A DNA stretch of 33,335 nt from Tubiluchus corallicola (GCA_030141605.1 JAQGDQ010002444.1:1-33335), one strand, 5' to 3'. Shown: positions 18,481-26,388, counted from the first letter of the stretch. The notes: a model not told the origin generated them from the letters alone. Program-made: numbers and translations.

Positions 18481-19182
18481 TATACAATTCAAGATTTAAA
18501 TAATTCTTTAAATTCATCTAAGGTAGATTATCAAGTTAATTATATTTTTGAAAAAGACTATAAACTATTTGATTGCAGTTACTTAGAGGAATTTTGTGAT
18601 AAAAAAAGCTGTAAAAAAATATTCTTGGTTTAAAGAGAAATAGTATTAAAATTCGCAAAAAAGTTATTAGTAAGTTAGACAAAGTTTCTAATAATGAAAT
18701 GTATATTTTTGCTTTAATTGCATTAGCCAAAGATGGCTTGCTTGAAGACGAAATAAAAAATAAGTTAAAAAACAAACTTAGTCTGCCAACTATAAGAAAA
18801 GTACTAAAAATTTAGCCACAAACAAACTAATATCTAAAGCTTCAGGAAAAAAATCTTTTTTTGTATAAAAAAAGATAATAATAAAAATTATATATTAATT
18901 CCTGTAGATTTAATTAAAAAAGTATATAAAAAGAAATAAGTGCAGCATATTATAGAGCTTATGTAGCTCTAAAAGGTGCTGCTGAAAATAAAACAAAAGG
19001 ACGTAATAGCTTTTTCAACTCAAACAACTTTAGAAAAAGCTCTAGGATATATTAGAAATAGGATCTCAGAGATTATGTCAGAACTAGAAAAATTAAAAAT
19101 AATAAAAAAAGATGATTATATAAAAAATGAAAGCTCCATAAAAATTGTTTATCCACATTTTTTAAAAAACATAAACACTTGA
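18481..19182 (+). pseudogene. Broken replication-protein-like (winged-helix) gene
   Basis: Consecutive plus-strand pieces in changing frames read like one decayed protein: a Cys-bearing start (DCSYLEEFCDKKSC), then IRKKVISKLDKVSNNEMYIF, NKLSLPTIRKVLKI, KNYILIPVDLIKKVYKKK, AAYYRAYVALKGAAE, and finally an intact tail at 18976-19182 with LEKALGYIRNRISEIMSELEKL. Stops (TAA, TAG) and indels separate them. The helical, Lys-rich pattern with helix-turn-helix-like pieces, next to a recombinase, suggests a plasmid- or phage-type replication or regulatory protein. I do not recognise a specific family. Confidence 0.45.
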
Positions 19183-19314
19183 GGTGTGGGGAAAAAATAC
19201 TGAAAACTGAGGAAAAAGGGAGTTTTTTTTTACGCTTATGAAAAATAAAACAAAAGAGTATTATTTTGAGTAAAAAAGTATGCCAAAAATACTTTAAATA
19301 TAAATAAAAAAATG

Positions 19315-19346
19315 ATAAAATATAAACATAATAAAATATAAACATA
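19315..19346. repeat. Two perfect 16-bp direct repeats
   Basis: ATAAAATATAAACATA occurs twice head to tail in an AT-rich gap between the broken replication-like gene and the broken recombinase. They could be iterons of a lost plasmid origin. A perfect DnaA box (TTATCCACA, 19149-19157) lies 160 nt upstream, though inside a coding remnant. Confidence 0.6.
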
Positions 19347-19384
19347 ATTAAACAGAATAATAAAAAGAGTAAAAAAAGTGGCAA

Positions 19385-19991
19385 ATGGAGGAAATAATAA
19401 AAAGAAATAACAATAACAATATAGTACTGAGTTATTCAAAAAACTACTACAGAGATAATGAGATAAAATACTTAAAAATGCAAGAATACATAGCTTTAGA
19501 AAAAAGTATTAATAATTTTATCATAGATTACTTGTAAGACTACTATTTGAAACAGCTTCTAGAGTAAGTGAAGTTTTAGAAATAAAGATAATGGATGTTG
19601 ATATAAAATATAACAAAAAGAAGCAAAGAAAAACAGTATATAAAGACGTACCAGTTTCAAATGAACTATTAAAAATGGTATTTTTTCATATAAATGAACA
19701 AAAATTAGAAAAAAATGACTACTTATGTGTGAGAAATAGTAAAATTTGGAAAAAAAGAACAAATAGGAACACAATATACAAGTTTTTAAAAAAGTATGCA
19801 GAAAAAACTTTAGGAAGAGAATATAATTTGGTGCATCCGCACACACTTAGACACACAAGAGCAATACAGCTTTTGAATGAAAACATCAATATAGTGAAAG
19901 TACAACGTTTTTTAGGTCATGCAAATCTAGCAAATAAGAGTATTGGAATTTACTAAATTATGCAGATATAAAACATATTAATGGTTACTAA
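19385..19991 (+). pseudogene. Tyrosine recombinase (phage-integrase/Xer type), frameshifted
   Basis: From the ATG at 19385 (MEEIIKRNNNNNIV) the frame carries a short N-terminal DNA-binding part. It stops at TAA 19535-19537, and the catalytic domain continues in another frame: LLFETASRVSEVLEIK (catalytic Arg), a middle with NTIYKFLKKYAEK, HPHTLRHTRAIQLL (His-x-x-Arg) and FLGHANLANKS (second His). A second frame change falls at the nucleophile region: the normal ending reads LNYADIKHINGY in a shifted frame after GIY. So Arg, His, Arg and His survive, but the last block is cut off just at the expected Tyr. Probably the integrase or resolvase of a former plasmid or phage. Confidence 0.8.
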
Positions 19992-20068
19992 CTAGAGAAA
20001 CGGATGTAAAACCCACTGCTAGTTGTGAGCTGCAAAGGTGGAAATATAAATATATTAAGTGGAGATAT

Positions 20069-20585
20069 ATGAAAAGAGTAGTTATATTTTTGAATGGATA
20101 GAGCAAATTAAATTTTAATGATCTAATTAATGAAATAGAAAAAGAGTATAAAACTAATAAATATGAGGTACTAAAAGATTTTGATGATAGTAATTATAGA
20201 ATAATGTTTGAGTTTTTTTTATTGCTATTCCTTCATATGTTGAGGAAAAAGGAAAACTCGGAGAAAAGTTATTTCTTGGACATACAGTTATTAAGGATAA
20301 AAAAAACTGTAGAGGATCTGGAGATGTTTTATAGAAAACTATTATCTAATGAAGAAGGAAAAAATATGCATTTAGTGGAAATGATAAAAAGTGTAATAAT
20401 TTAGTAGTATATAATGATATATCAAGTTTTATGGGGAAGAAGGGTATTATTATACAAGTAAAGTAGAAACTTTATTAAGATTGTTAGTGTATAAAATTTA
20501 TTTAAATAACTATACTATTGATGAAATAAAAGATTTTTGGAAATTTGATGGGAATTATATTTATGCCTATTTTTATAATAAAAGT
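20069..20585 (+). pseudogene. Unrecognised broken gene
   Basis: It starts with a plausible GGAG and ATG (MKRVVIFLNG, then TAG) and continues in changing frames: LNFNDLINEIEKEYKTNKYE, DDSNYRIMFEFF, a slip in a run of eight T near 20213-20220, AIPSYVEEKGKLGEKLFLGH, NNLVVYNDISSFMG, another slip near 20435, then VETLLRLLVYKIYLNNYTID and DFWKFDGNYIYAYFYNK. The pieces read like a single protein of about 180 residues broken by indels and stops. I know no family for it. Its end runs into an IS30-like remnant. Confidence 0.4.
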
Positions 20586-20762
20586 AGATATTTTCCAAAA
20601 GGAATAGAGATTTTAGTAAACTAACAAAAGAAGAAGTAAATAAAGCAGTTTGGTCTATCAATAACAGACCTAGGAAGTGTTTGGGGTTTTAAAACACCCT
20701 TGAAATATTTAGGGGAGAATCTAGTGTTACATGAATTTGACAATCTAGGTGTAATATATTAA
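20586..20762 (+). pseudogene. IS30-like transposase C-terminal remnant
   Basis: In frames broken near 20606 and near 20690, the plus strand reads RYFPKG, then DFSKLTKEEVNKAVWSINNR, PRKCLGF, KTPLKYL, and an ending HEFDNLGVIY with TAA. YFPKG-DFS, NNRPRKCLGF and KTP are hallmarks of the C-terminus of IS30-family transposases. The catalytic parts are absent. It is on the opposite strand from the N-terminal remnant at 18224-18403, so the two need not come from one copy. Confidence 0.7.
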
Positions 20763-20765
20763 TAC
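20737..20765 (+). promoter_or_regulatory. Possible promoter of the YfcC-like gene inside the IS30 remnant
   Basis: A consensus TTGACA (20737-20742), a 17-nt spacer and TAATAC (20760-20765). The -35 box lies in the last codons of the IS30 remnant. Transcription would start only about 12 nt before the ATG at 20784, close to or inside the ribosome site, which argues for caution. Confidence 0.3.
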
Positions 20766-20783
20766 AAAATAGGGGGAAGAGAT

Positions 20784-22266
20784 ATGTCAAAGAAGAAGTT
20801 TCAAATGCCAACAGCCTATACGATACTTATATCTATAATTTTAGCTGTTGCAGTTTTCACATGGATCATACCAGCAGGTCAGTATGACCTAGTAGATCCT
20901 ACAGCATCAAAACCACAGCCTATCCCAGGTACTTATCAAGTGGTAGAATCTAATCCACAGGGGTTATGGGAGATTATCAATGCTCCAATATCAGGATTTG
21001 CTGATGCACAAGATATCGCACTATTTGTATTAGTTATAGGTGGATTCCTTGGAGTAATTATGCAGACAGGAGCTATCGATGCAGGAATTGGTAATATTGT
21101 TAAAAAGTTAAAAGGAAAGGAAAAGCTTATGATACCTATCCTTATGATTGCTTTTTCACTAGGAGGAACATCATTTGGAATGGCAGAGGAAACTATAGCC
21201 TTTTATCCTCTAATTATACCAGTATTTATAGCTGCAGGTTATGACACAATCACAGCTGTATCCACAGTATTACTTGGAGCAGGAATTGGAGTGCTTAATT
21301 CTACAGTTAACCCGTTTGCTACAGGGGTAGCTTCAGGGTTTGCAGGGATATCTATTGGAGAGGGAATCTTCTTTAGATTAACAATGCTAGTTATTCAGCT
21401 GACGATAGCTATTGTTTATGTGATGAAGTATGCAGAGAAGGTTAAAAACGACCCTAGTAAGTCGTTAGTAGCAGATCTTAAAGAAGCCAATGAAAAGCAC
21501 TTTCTATCTCATGATTCAGAGGAAAAGGATGTAGTACCAGATCTTACTCCAAAAAGAAGACTTATCTTATGGCTGTTTAGCTTAAGTTTCATTATAATGA
21601 TCCTTGGAGTAATCCCTTGGGCGTATAAATTTAATATTACAATATTTAAATCATTAAATAGCGCGATAGCCTCTATTCCAGGAATGGGAAGCCCAGTAGC
21701 TCTTGGAGACTGGTGGTTTGGTGAGATGACAGTGCTTTTCCTTATATCATCTGTAATATGTGGTAAGGTCTATGGAATGAAGGAAAAGGAGATTGTAAGT
21801 GCATTTGTAGCAGGAGCTAGAGATCTACTTGGAGTTGCTCTTATTGTTGGAGTATCAAGAGGAATTTCTATAGTTATGGATGCAGGTGGAATGACTCAGA
21901 CAGTACTTTACTGGGGAGAGCAGTCTCTTGCAGGACTAGGTAAGATACCATTCCTTATATTCACGTATATATTTTATCTACCAATGTCGTTCCTAATCCC
22001 ATCAACATCGGGACTGGCTACTCTATCTATGCCTATTATGGCTCCTATGGGGAGACTTTGCAGGGATAGCAAAGAGTTTAGTGGTTACTGCATATCAGTC
22101 AGCTTCAGGTATTATAAACCTTATTACACCAACCTCAGCTGTTGTAATGGGAGGATTGTCTATTGCTAGACTTGACTATACAAAGTGGGTAAAGTATGTA
22201 GCTCCACTACTTGGAATACTATTTGTTACTACAATAATCGGACTTGCAGTGGGAACACTTATGTAA
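20784..22266 (+). pseudogene. YfcC/DcuC-family membrane transporter, one frameshift
   Basis: A polytopic secondary transporter of the YfcC/C4-dicarboxylate-carrier superfamily, members of which move dicarboxylates, basic amino acids or ornithine. The substrate is unknown here. The reading frame has many TM helices, starting with YTILISIILAVAVFTWIIPAGQYD, then LGGTSFGMAEETIAFYPLI and LLGAGIGVLNSTVNPFATG, both family hallmarks. One extra base near 22053 (ATGGGGAGAC) shifts the frame after residue 423. The true C-terminus (DFAGIAKSLVVTAYQSASG to the TAA at 22264) continues in the next frame. Joined length is about 493 aa, normal for the family. Either a young pseudogene or a sequencing error. 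GGGGGA precedes the ATG. Composition is less AT-rich than its neighbours. Confidence 0.85.
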
Positions 22267-22290
22267 GTTTATGGATAACAAAACTATAGT

Positions 22291-22327
22291 CGGCTTTAGA
22301 GATCAGATTTCTAAAGCCGTTTTTTTA
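22291..22327 (+). terminator. Strong intrinsic terminator after the YfcC-like gene
   Basis: A perfect 10-pair stem, CGGCTTTAGA (22291-22300) with TCTAAAGCCG (22310-22319), a nine-base loop, and a run of eight T. Confidence 0.95.
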
Positions 22328-22769
22328 TTGTTTTTAGAATATTAATAATACCAGCAAAGAATAGGTAATCGGTTAAAAAATTAAAAAGATCTCTTTAGAG
22401 AATAAATAAAATTAAATATCATCTTTTTAAAAAAGTTAAGGAATAAATCTTACATAAAAATATAAAAAAATTAATAGATAACAATAATAGTGATCTTGTT
22501 AAATGTAAACATAATAATAAATTACTAGAAGAGCGATTAATGCTTGATAATAGAATTAGAAAATTATTAAATCAACATTAGAACTCCCTTATTACAATAA
22601 ATATTCCTCTTTGAATAGAAAACCTCATAATTTTACTTTATGTCTAGGGAGATCTATTTTATATATGTTATTAACATTAGACTCCAGAGAAATCTAAAAT
22701 AGATTTCTTACAAAAACAACACTAAATTACCTTTTGGTTTAATATAAATATTTGAGACAGGAGAAAAAT
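22328..22769. other. Decayed intergenic stretch with a small inverted repeat
   Basis: No intact gene. On the plus strand at about 22446-22581 an open piece reads NIKKLIDNNNSDLVKCKH and ends LLNQH-stop, but it has no start codon and is preceded by a stop. It is probably a gene remnant. A perfect 9-bp inverted repeat (AGAAATCTA, loop AAA, TAGATTTCT) lies at 22688-22708. Confidence 0.45.
22688..22708. repeat. Perfect 9-bp inverted repeat
   Basis: AGAAATCTA, a three-A loop and TAGATTTCT. There is no T-run, so it is not a standard terminator. It lies 60 nt before the small Cys-rich frame at 22770 and could be an operator or chance. Confidence 0.5.
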
Positions 22770-22898
22770 ATGGCATATTTTAAAAATAATAACCTTGAAG
22801 CACTTGATGAACAGTGCTATAATTGCAGCCTATCAGAAAAATCTTGTCCAATCGATGAAGTGCAATGGAAATTTAATAGATTTAAGGTTAAAAGATAA
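22770..22898 (+). CDS. Small Cys-containing protein, possibly truncated by a frameshift
   Basis: A 42-aa frame with a good ribosome site (ACAGGAG) and ATG. It contains CYNCSLSEKSC, a C-x2-C-x6-C pattern that could bind metal. After its TAA, the overlapping frame ending at 23010 continues with a Lys/Glu-rich coiled-coil pattern (KKLKNLKEKENNLKEKIKKL). Joining the two with one frame change near 22895 would give a roughly 80-residue protein of a more natural kind, so a frameshift is likely. I recognise no family. It stands alone between the YfcC-like gene and tRNA-Leu. Confidence 0.45.
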   Translation: MAYFKNNNLEALDEQCYNCSLSEKSCPIDEVQWKFNRFKVKR

Positions 22899-23241
22899 GG
22901 TAAATTATAAGATCTTTGACAAAAAATTAAAAAATCTGAAAGAAAAAGAAAATAATCTAAAAGAAAAAATAAAAAAACTAGAAGAGAAGCCATTAAAGAA
23001 AAAAAGTTAATATTAAGGAAAAGTAATAGTAACGAAATATTAACTGTATTAAAAAAACTATTAGAAATAGGTCAAGTAAAGATCAAAAAAATCTTAAAAA
23101 ATATTGAAACTAATGATTAGTGGAATACACGTGTATTCAAAAGGCAAAGGATATAATAAATTTTTTTTATATTTTAAAATACTTTTCTTAAATCAATGGC
23201 AAAGAAGTACTTGATTTTTTAATATAAATAAAAATTAAAAG
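22899..23241. other. Lys-rich coiled-coil remnant and gene-free stretch
   Basis: The first 110 nt carry the out-of-frame coiled-coil tail described for the small gene at 22770. At about 23020-23120 another short open piece (NEILTVLKKLLEIGQVKIKK) lacks a start. At 23190-23220 there is a weak AAATCAA/TTGATTT stem with a T-run, possibly a plus-strand terminator. Nothing else is supported. Confidence 0.4.
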
Positions 23242-23277
23242 AAGTATCTATCCTGCTCTAAGCACTTATAGATACTT
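23242..23277 (-). terminator. Terminator downstream of tRNA-Leu
   Basis: A perfect 10-pair stem, AAGTATCTAT with ATAGATACTT, with a 16-base loop, followed on the minus strand by CTTTTAATTTTTA. It lies 43 nt past the tRNA 3' end. Confidence 0.75.
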
Positions 23278-23319
23278 TGTAAAAATGATTACAAAAAATA
23301 TTTTTTTGAGGGAATACTA

Positions 23320-23406
23320 TGGTACCAGAGGTGGGACTTGAACCCACAAAGATATGCATCCGTCAGATTTTGAGTCTGATGCGTTTACCAATTTCGCCAC
23401 TCTGGC
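23320..23406 (-). tRNA. tRNA-Leu (anticodon CAA)
   Basis: An 87-nt class II tRNA. The acceptor stem is GCCAGAG with CTCTGGT (a G-T first pair), discriminator A, and an encoded CCA. The D arm has GGTAAACGC and the anticodon stem TCAGA/TCTGA around CTCAAAA, giving CAA. A long variable arm and a GTGGG/CCCAC T arm around TTCAAGT follow. It decodes UUG. It has its own promoter and terminator. Confidence 0.95.
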
Positions 23407-23418
23407 CTAATAATTAGT

Positions 23419-23447
23419 AGTATAGTATATTGTTATTTATTTGTCAA
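23419..23447 (-). promoter_or_regulatory. tRNA-Leu promoter
   Basis: Minus strand: TTGACA (23447-23442), a 17-nt spacer, TATACT (23424-23419), ending 13 nt before the tRNA. A near-consensus sigma-70 promoter. Confidence 0.8.
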
Positions 23448-23492
23448 ACATAAAATAAATTAATATAAATTTAAACACAAAATTATGATCTT

Positions 23493-24461
23493 TTATATTA
23501 TAATTCTTTTTACTGTATCAAACTTTTTATTAATATATTTTTCAGCATCAGTTGCTGCAATAGCTCCATCAGATACAGCTGTAACTACTTGTCTTAAAGA
23601 CTTTTCTCTAATATCTCCAACTGCATAAACCCCTTTGATATTAGTTTGCATTTCAGAATTAGTAGTTATGTAGCCACTGTCATTTACCTTTATTTCATCT
23701 TTAAATAGTTTAGTTTGAGGGGCATACCCTATAAATATAAAAATCCCAAAAGTTTCATCTTCTTTGCTTGCAGTATATTCCCATGTCTTTTTGGTATTAT
23801 TGTTTACAAAAATAGCAGACTCAATCATATCTTTTCCTTTAATTTCTTTTAGTTCGCTATTAAACAGGATTTCGATTTTTTCATTTTCCTTAGCTTCATC
23901 AGCTAAAGACTTAGCACATGTAAAATCAGGTTCCCTTGCTATAATAGTTACTTTTTTTGCATACTTTGCTAATGTGATTGCCTCTTCAGCTGCAGAGTAT
24001 CCTGCTCCTATAGCAAAAACTTCTAATCCACTAATGAATGGGGCATCACAAGTGGCGCAATAAGACACTCCTCTTCCTGTAAATTCTTTTTCGCCAGGAA
24101 CGCCAATTTTTCTAGGAGTGGCCCCTGTGGCAATTATCACTACTTTTGATTTATATTCTTTATTTTCAGTAATCACTTCTTTTATATCTTTTGAAAAATC
24201 AACTTTTTTTACTTCGTTTTTAACTATTTCTACATCAAAGCTTTGAATTTGTTTTTTCATTTTTTCAACTAATGATTGTCCTGTTTCCTCTAGATCTCCT
24301 CCGGGATAATTAGCTATTTCTGAAGTAGTTATCACTTGTCCTCCTACTTCTTCTTTTTCTATTATAATTGTTTTTAGTTTTGCTCTTGATGAATATAAAG
24401 CTGCTGATAACCCTGCAGGTCCTCCTCCAATAATTATTATGTCATATAAATTATTTTCCAT
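23493..24461 (-). CDS. trxB: Thioredoxin-reductase-like flavoprotein with atypical cofactor motif
   Basis: A 322-aa FAD-dependent disulfide reductase of the TrxB type. The FAD site GGGPAGLSAALYSSRA is at 12-27, the redox disulfide C135-A-T-C138, and the C-terminal FAD motif GVYAVGDIREKSLRQV near 277. The second nucleotide site is unusual: GAGYSAAEEA near 152 replaces GGGDSA, and the following strand reads IAREPDFTCAKS instead of the HRRxxxR that binds the NADPH 2'-phosphate. So it may use another electron donor, as some clostridial TrxB-like enzymes do. GGGAGG lies 6 nt before the ATG. It lies 77 nt after htrA, perhaps co-transcribed. No trxA is nearby. Confidence 0.88.
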   Translation of the reverse strand: MENNLYDIIIIGGGPAGLSAALYSSRAKLKTIIIEKEEVGGQVITTSEIANYPGGDLEETGQSLVEKMKKQIQSFDVEIVKNEVKKVDFSKDIKEVITENKEYKSKVVIIATGATPRKIGVPGEKEFTGRGVSYCATCDAPFISGLEVFAIGAGYSAAEEAITLAKYAKKVTIIAREPDFTCAKSLADEAKENEKIEILFNSELKEIKGKDMIESAIFVNNNTKKTWEYTASKEDETFGIFIFIGYAPQTKLFKDEIKVNDSGYITTNSEMQTNIKGVYAVGDIREKSLRQVVTAVSDGAIAATDAEKYINKKFDTVKRIII

Positions 24462-24538
24462 AATCCTCCCTTTTTTTATAATAAAATAGTTTTTGATTAT
24501 TAATTTGATTTATAAATTATTTACATATTAGTAAAAGG

Positions 24539-25732
24539 CTAGTTGCCAAAAACTGAATTTTCTGATGATAACTTTAAAATTTTTTTTTGAATATTACCAT
24601 TTCTAAATATCTCTATATTAACCTTGTCTCCTGGCCTATGTGAAAATATGATAGATTGTAAGTGGGTGTTGTTTTTTATTGTTTGATTGTTTATGCTTAT
24701 AATTATGTCATTTTCTTGAACCCCAGCTTTATAGGCTGGTCCATTTGGGACAACTCTTGCCACAAGTACTCCTGAGGATTTGTCGTACCCTAAACTTTGA
24801 TAGATCGATCTGTCTCGATCATCCCCTAGGTATATTCCTACATATCCTTTTTCTATGCTACCAGTATTTTTTAACTGGTCTCCAATTCGTTTTGCCATAT
24901 TTATAGGAATAGCAAACCCTATGCCTACATTTCCACCTGATTTTGACAAGATAGCTGTGTTAACTCCAATGACCTCTCCATTTATATTAACTAGTGGGCC
25001 TCCACTATTTCCAGGGTTTATTGCAGCGTCAGTTTGAATAAAATTTTCATTACTTTCTATTCCTAGCCCACTCCTTCCTCTGGCGCTAATAATACCAAAA
25101 GTCATACTATTGTTTAGCCCAAAAGGGTTGCCAAAGGCTATAGACCAGTTTCCAATTTTAATTGTATCAGAGTCGCCAAATTCTAAAGGGTTAAATGTTT
25201 CTCCTTCATGAATTATTTTAAGTATTGCGATATCTGTGTTAGGATCACTACCGATTAACTCAGTGTCATATACTTTATCATTTGAAAACTTAACTTGAAC
25301 CTCTGTTGTGTTTGCTATAACATGATGGTTTGTCATTATATATCCATCTTCAGAAATAACAAAACCTGAACCTAGCGATGAAAAAGGTTTTTCAATATAA
25401 TTTCTTCCTCTTCTATCTTTGAAAAGCAAATCAAAAGGGTTGATTACTTCTTGTTTTATAACCCCTTTAGTACTGATGTTAACAACAGAAGGCATGACTA
25501 ATTGTGCAACTTTATTTAACCCGTCTTGTAAGACCACATTTTCTTCAGTTATTTTCTTTACATCTTCTTTTAAGTTTTCTCTATCTTTTTCATTTAAACT
25601 GTCTATTTCATTTTGATCCTCTGTAATAATATTTTTTTCTTTAGAGCTATCTTTTTCTATAAAGACAGCATTACCACATGCTATTAAAAAAAATACTATC
25701 AATATAAATATAATACTCTTTATTTTTCTCAA
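24539..25732 (-). CDS. htrA: HtrA/DegP-type serine protease, predicted lipoprotein
   Basis: A 397-aa envelope quality-control protease. The N-terminal signal ends LIAC-G with Cys19 as lipid attachment, so the enzyme is a membrane-tethered lipoprotein in the envelope. The linker is charged and helical. The trypsin-like domain has the triad H137 (TNHHVI), D167 (NTDIAIL) and S243 (GNSGGPL), followed by one PDZ domain (about 295-390, with VVPNGPAYKAGVQENDII). The start is TTG at 25732, six nt after GAGGTGG. An earlier ATG at 25792 would put the ribosome site inside the gene and spoil the signal peptide. It has its own promoter at 25848-25876. Confidence 0.92.
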   Translation of the reverse strand: MRKIKSIIFILIVFFLIACGNAVFIEKDSSKEKNIITEDQNEIDSLNEKDRENLKEDVKKITEENVVLQDGLNKVAQLVMPSVVNISTKGVIKQEVINPFDLLFKDRRGRNYIEKPFSSLGSGFVISEDGYIMTNHHVIANTTEVQVKFSNDKVYDTELIGSDPNTDIAILKIIHEGETFNPLEFGDSDTIKIGNWSIAFGNPFGLNNSMTFGIISARGRSGLGIESNENFIQTDAAINPGNSGGPLVNINGEVIGVNTAILSKSGGNVGIGFAIPINMAKRIGDQLKNTGSIEKGYVGIYLGDDRDRSIYQSLGYDKSSGVLVARVVPNGPAYKAGVQENDIIISINNQTIKNNTHLQSIIFSHRPGDKVNIEIFRNGNIQKKILKLSSENSVFGN

Positions 25733-25847
25733 GATAAACCACCTCATTATGATTTTGTATAAAATTAATACTATAAAATAAATTATGTACAAACAAACAT
25801 GCTAAAATTTTAAGAGATCAATTTAAGCATTAAAAGATTTTAATTGG

Positions 25848-25876
25848 ATTATAGCAAAAAATTATTTTCTTTGAAA
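25848..25876 (-). promoter_or_regulatory. htrA promoter
   Basis: Minus strand: TTTCAA (25876-25871), a 17-nt spacer ending TGC, and TATAAT (25853-25848), an exact extended -10. The leader to the TTG start is about 110 nt. Confidence 0.65.
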
Positions 25877-25898
25877 CACTTTTCTAATTTTATTTTGT

Positions 25899-25933
25899 AA
25901 AAGTCCCTCTTAAAATATTATAGAGGGACTTTT
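25899..25933 (-). terminator. Intrinsic terminator after hsp20
   Basis: A perfect 12-pair stem, AAAAGTCCCTCT with AGAGGGACTTTT, directly after the hsp20 stop. The T-tail is short on either strand, but the stem itself ends in TTTT. Confidence 0.85.
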
Positions 25934-25935
25934 AA

Positions 25936-26367
25936 TTATTCAATAGGTATTTCTTTTTCAATACATTCTTGTTTTATTTCTTTAGGTATTATAATTTTTA
26001 AAAGTCCATCACTATATTGACTTTTTATTTTATCTTTATTCACATTATTTGGTAAAGTAAAATTTCTTACAAAGCTATTATAAGAAAATTCTTTTTTGTA
26101 GTAGTTTTTTTCAGTATTTTCTTCTTCATTACTTTTATTTTCTTCATATGTTACAGTAAGTATTTCTTTTTTTAAAGTCATTTTAAAGTTTTCCTTTTTT
26201 ACCCCAGGTGATGCTAATTCAATAATATAATTTTCATTTTCTTCATAAATATTTACAGCTGGAATTTTTGTCCCTATAGATGATTTAGTAATACTTTTTC
26301 CTAATAAATCTTCAAAAATATCTTGAAACCCAAAAGAATCATCGTTATTTTTTGTTAAAAATGACAT
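25936..26367 (-). CDS. hsp20: Small heat-shock protein Hsp20
   Basis: A 143-aa small heat-shock protein, an ATP-independent holdase that keeps unfolding proteins soluble in the cytosol. The alpha-crystallin domain spans about 35-135: VNIYEENENYIIELASPGVKK, FKMTLKKEILTVTYEE, and the late YSDGLLKIIIPKE strand. A C-terminal I-x-I-like motif appears as KEIPIE. The N-terminus is short (FGFQDIFEDLLGK). A complete GGAGGTGAT ribosome site lies 4 nt before the ATG. A CIRCE operator and a perfect promoter lie just upstream, so HrcA should repress it and heat should induce it. Single-gene unit. Confidence 0.93.
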   Translation of the reverse strand: MSFLTKNNDDSFGFQDIFEDLLGKSITKSSIGTKIPAVNIYEENENYIIELASPGVKKENFKMTLKKEILTVTYEENKSNEEENTEKNYYKKEFSYNSFVRNFTLPNNVNKDKIKSQYSDGLLKIIIPKEIKQECIEKEIPIE

Positions 26368-26388
26368 AAAATCACCTCCAAAATTTTG

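Noticed and set aside
18536-18775. 79-aa minus-strand frame
   Set aside because: It is antisense to the broken replication-like gene and has only Phe/Leu-rich low-information sequence.
19073-19846. Phe/Leu-rich minus-strand frames that look like membrane proteins
   Set aside because: They are antisense to A-rich plus-strand remnants; TTT/TTA codons produce false hydrophobic frames.
20204-20404. 66-aa plus-strand frame as a real gene
   Set aside because: It crosses a frame slip in a T-run. The neighbouring frame gives the more protein-like reading, so I treat it as part of the broken gene.
15939-20762. A complete defence island
   Set aside because: Only the DUF3800-like gene is intact. The rest are transposase, recombinase and unknown remnants, with no recognisable restriction, toxin-antitoxin or effector pair.
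17684-22060. Selenocysteine (in-frame TGA) as the cause of the broken genes
   Set aside because: The breaks that I resolved in orfB, the recombinase and the transporter are TAA/TAG stops or frame changes, so tRNA-Sec does not explain them.
24063-24063. Selenocysteine in the thioredoxin-reductase-like protein
   Set aside because: Its redox motif is coded as ordinary Cys-Ala-Thr-Cys and the frame has no internal TGA.
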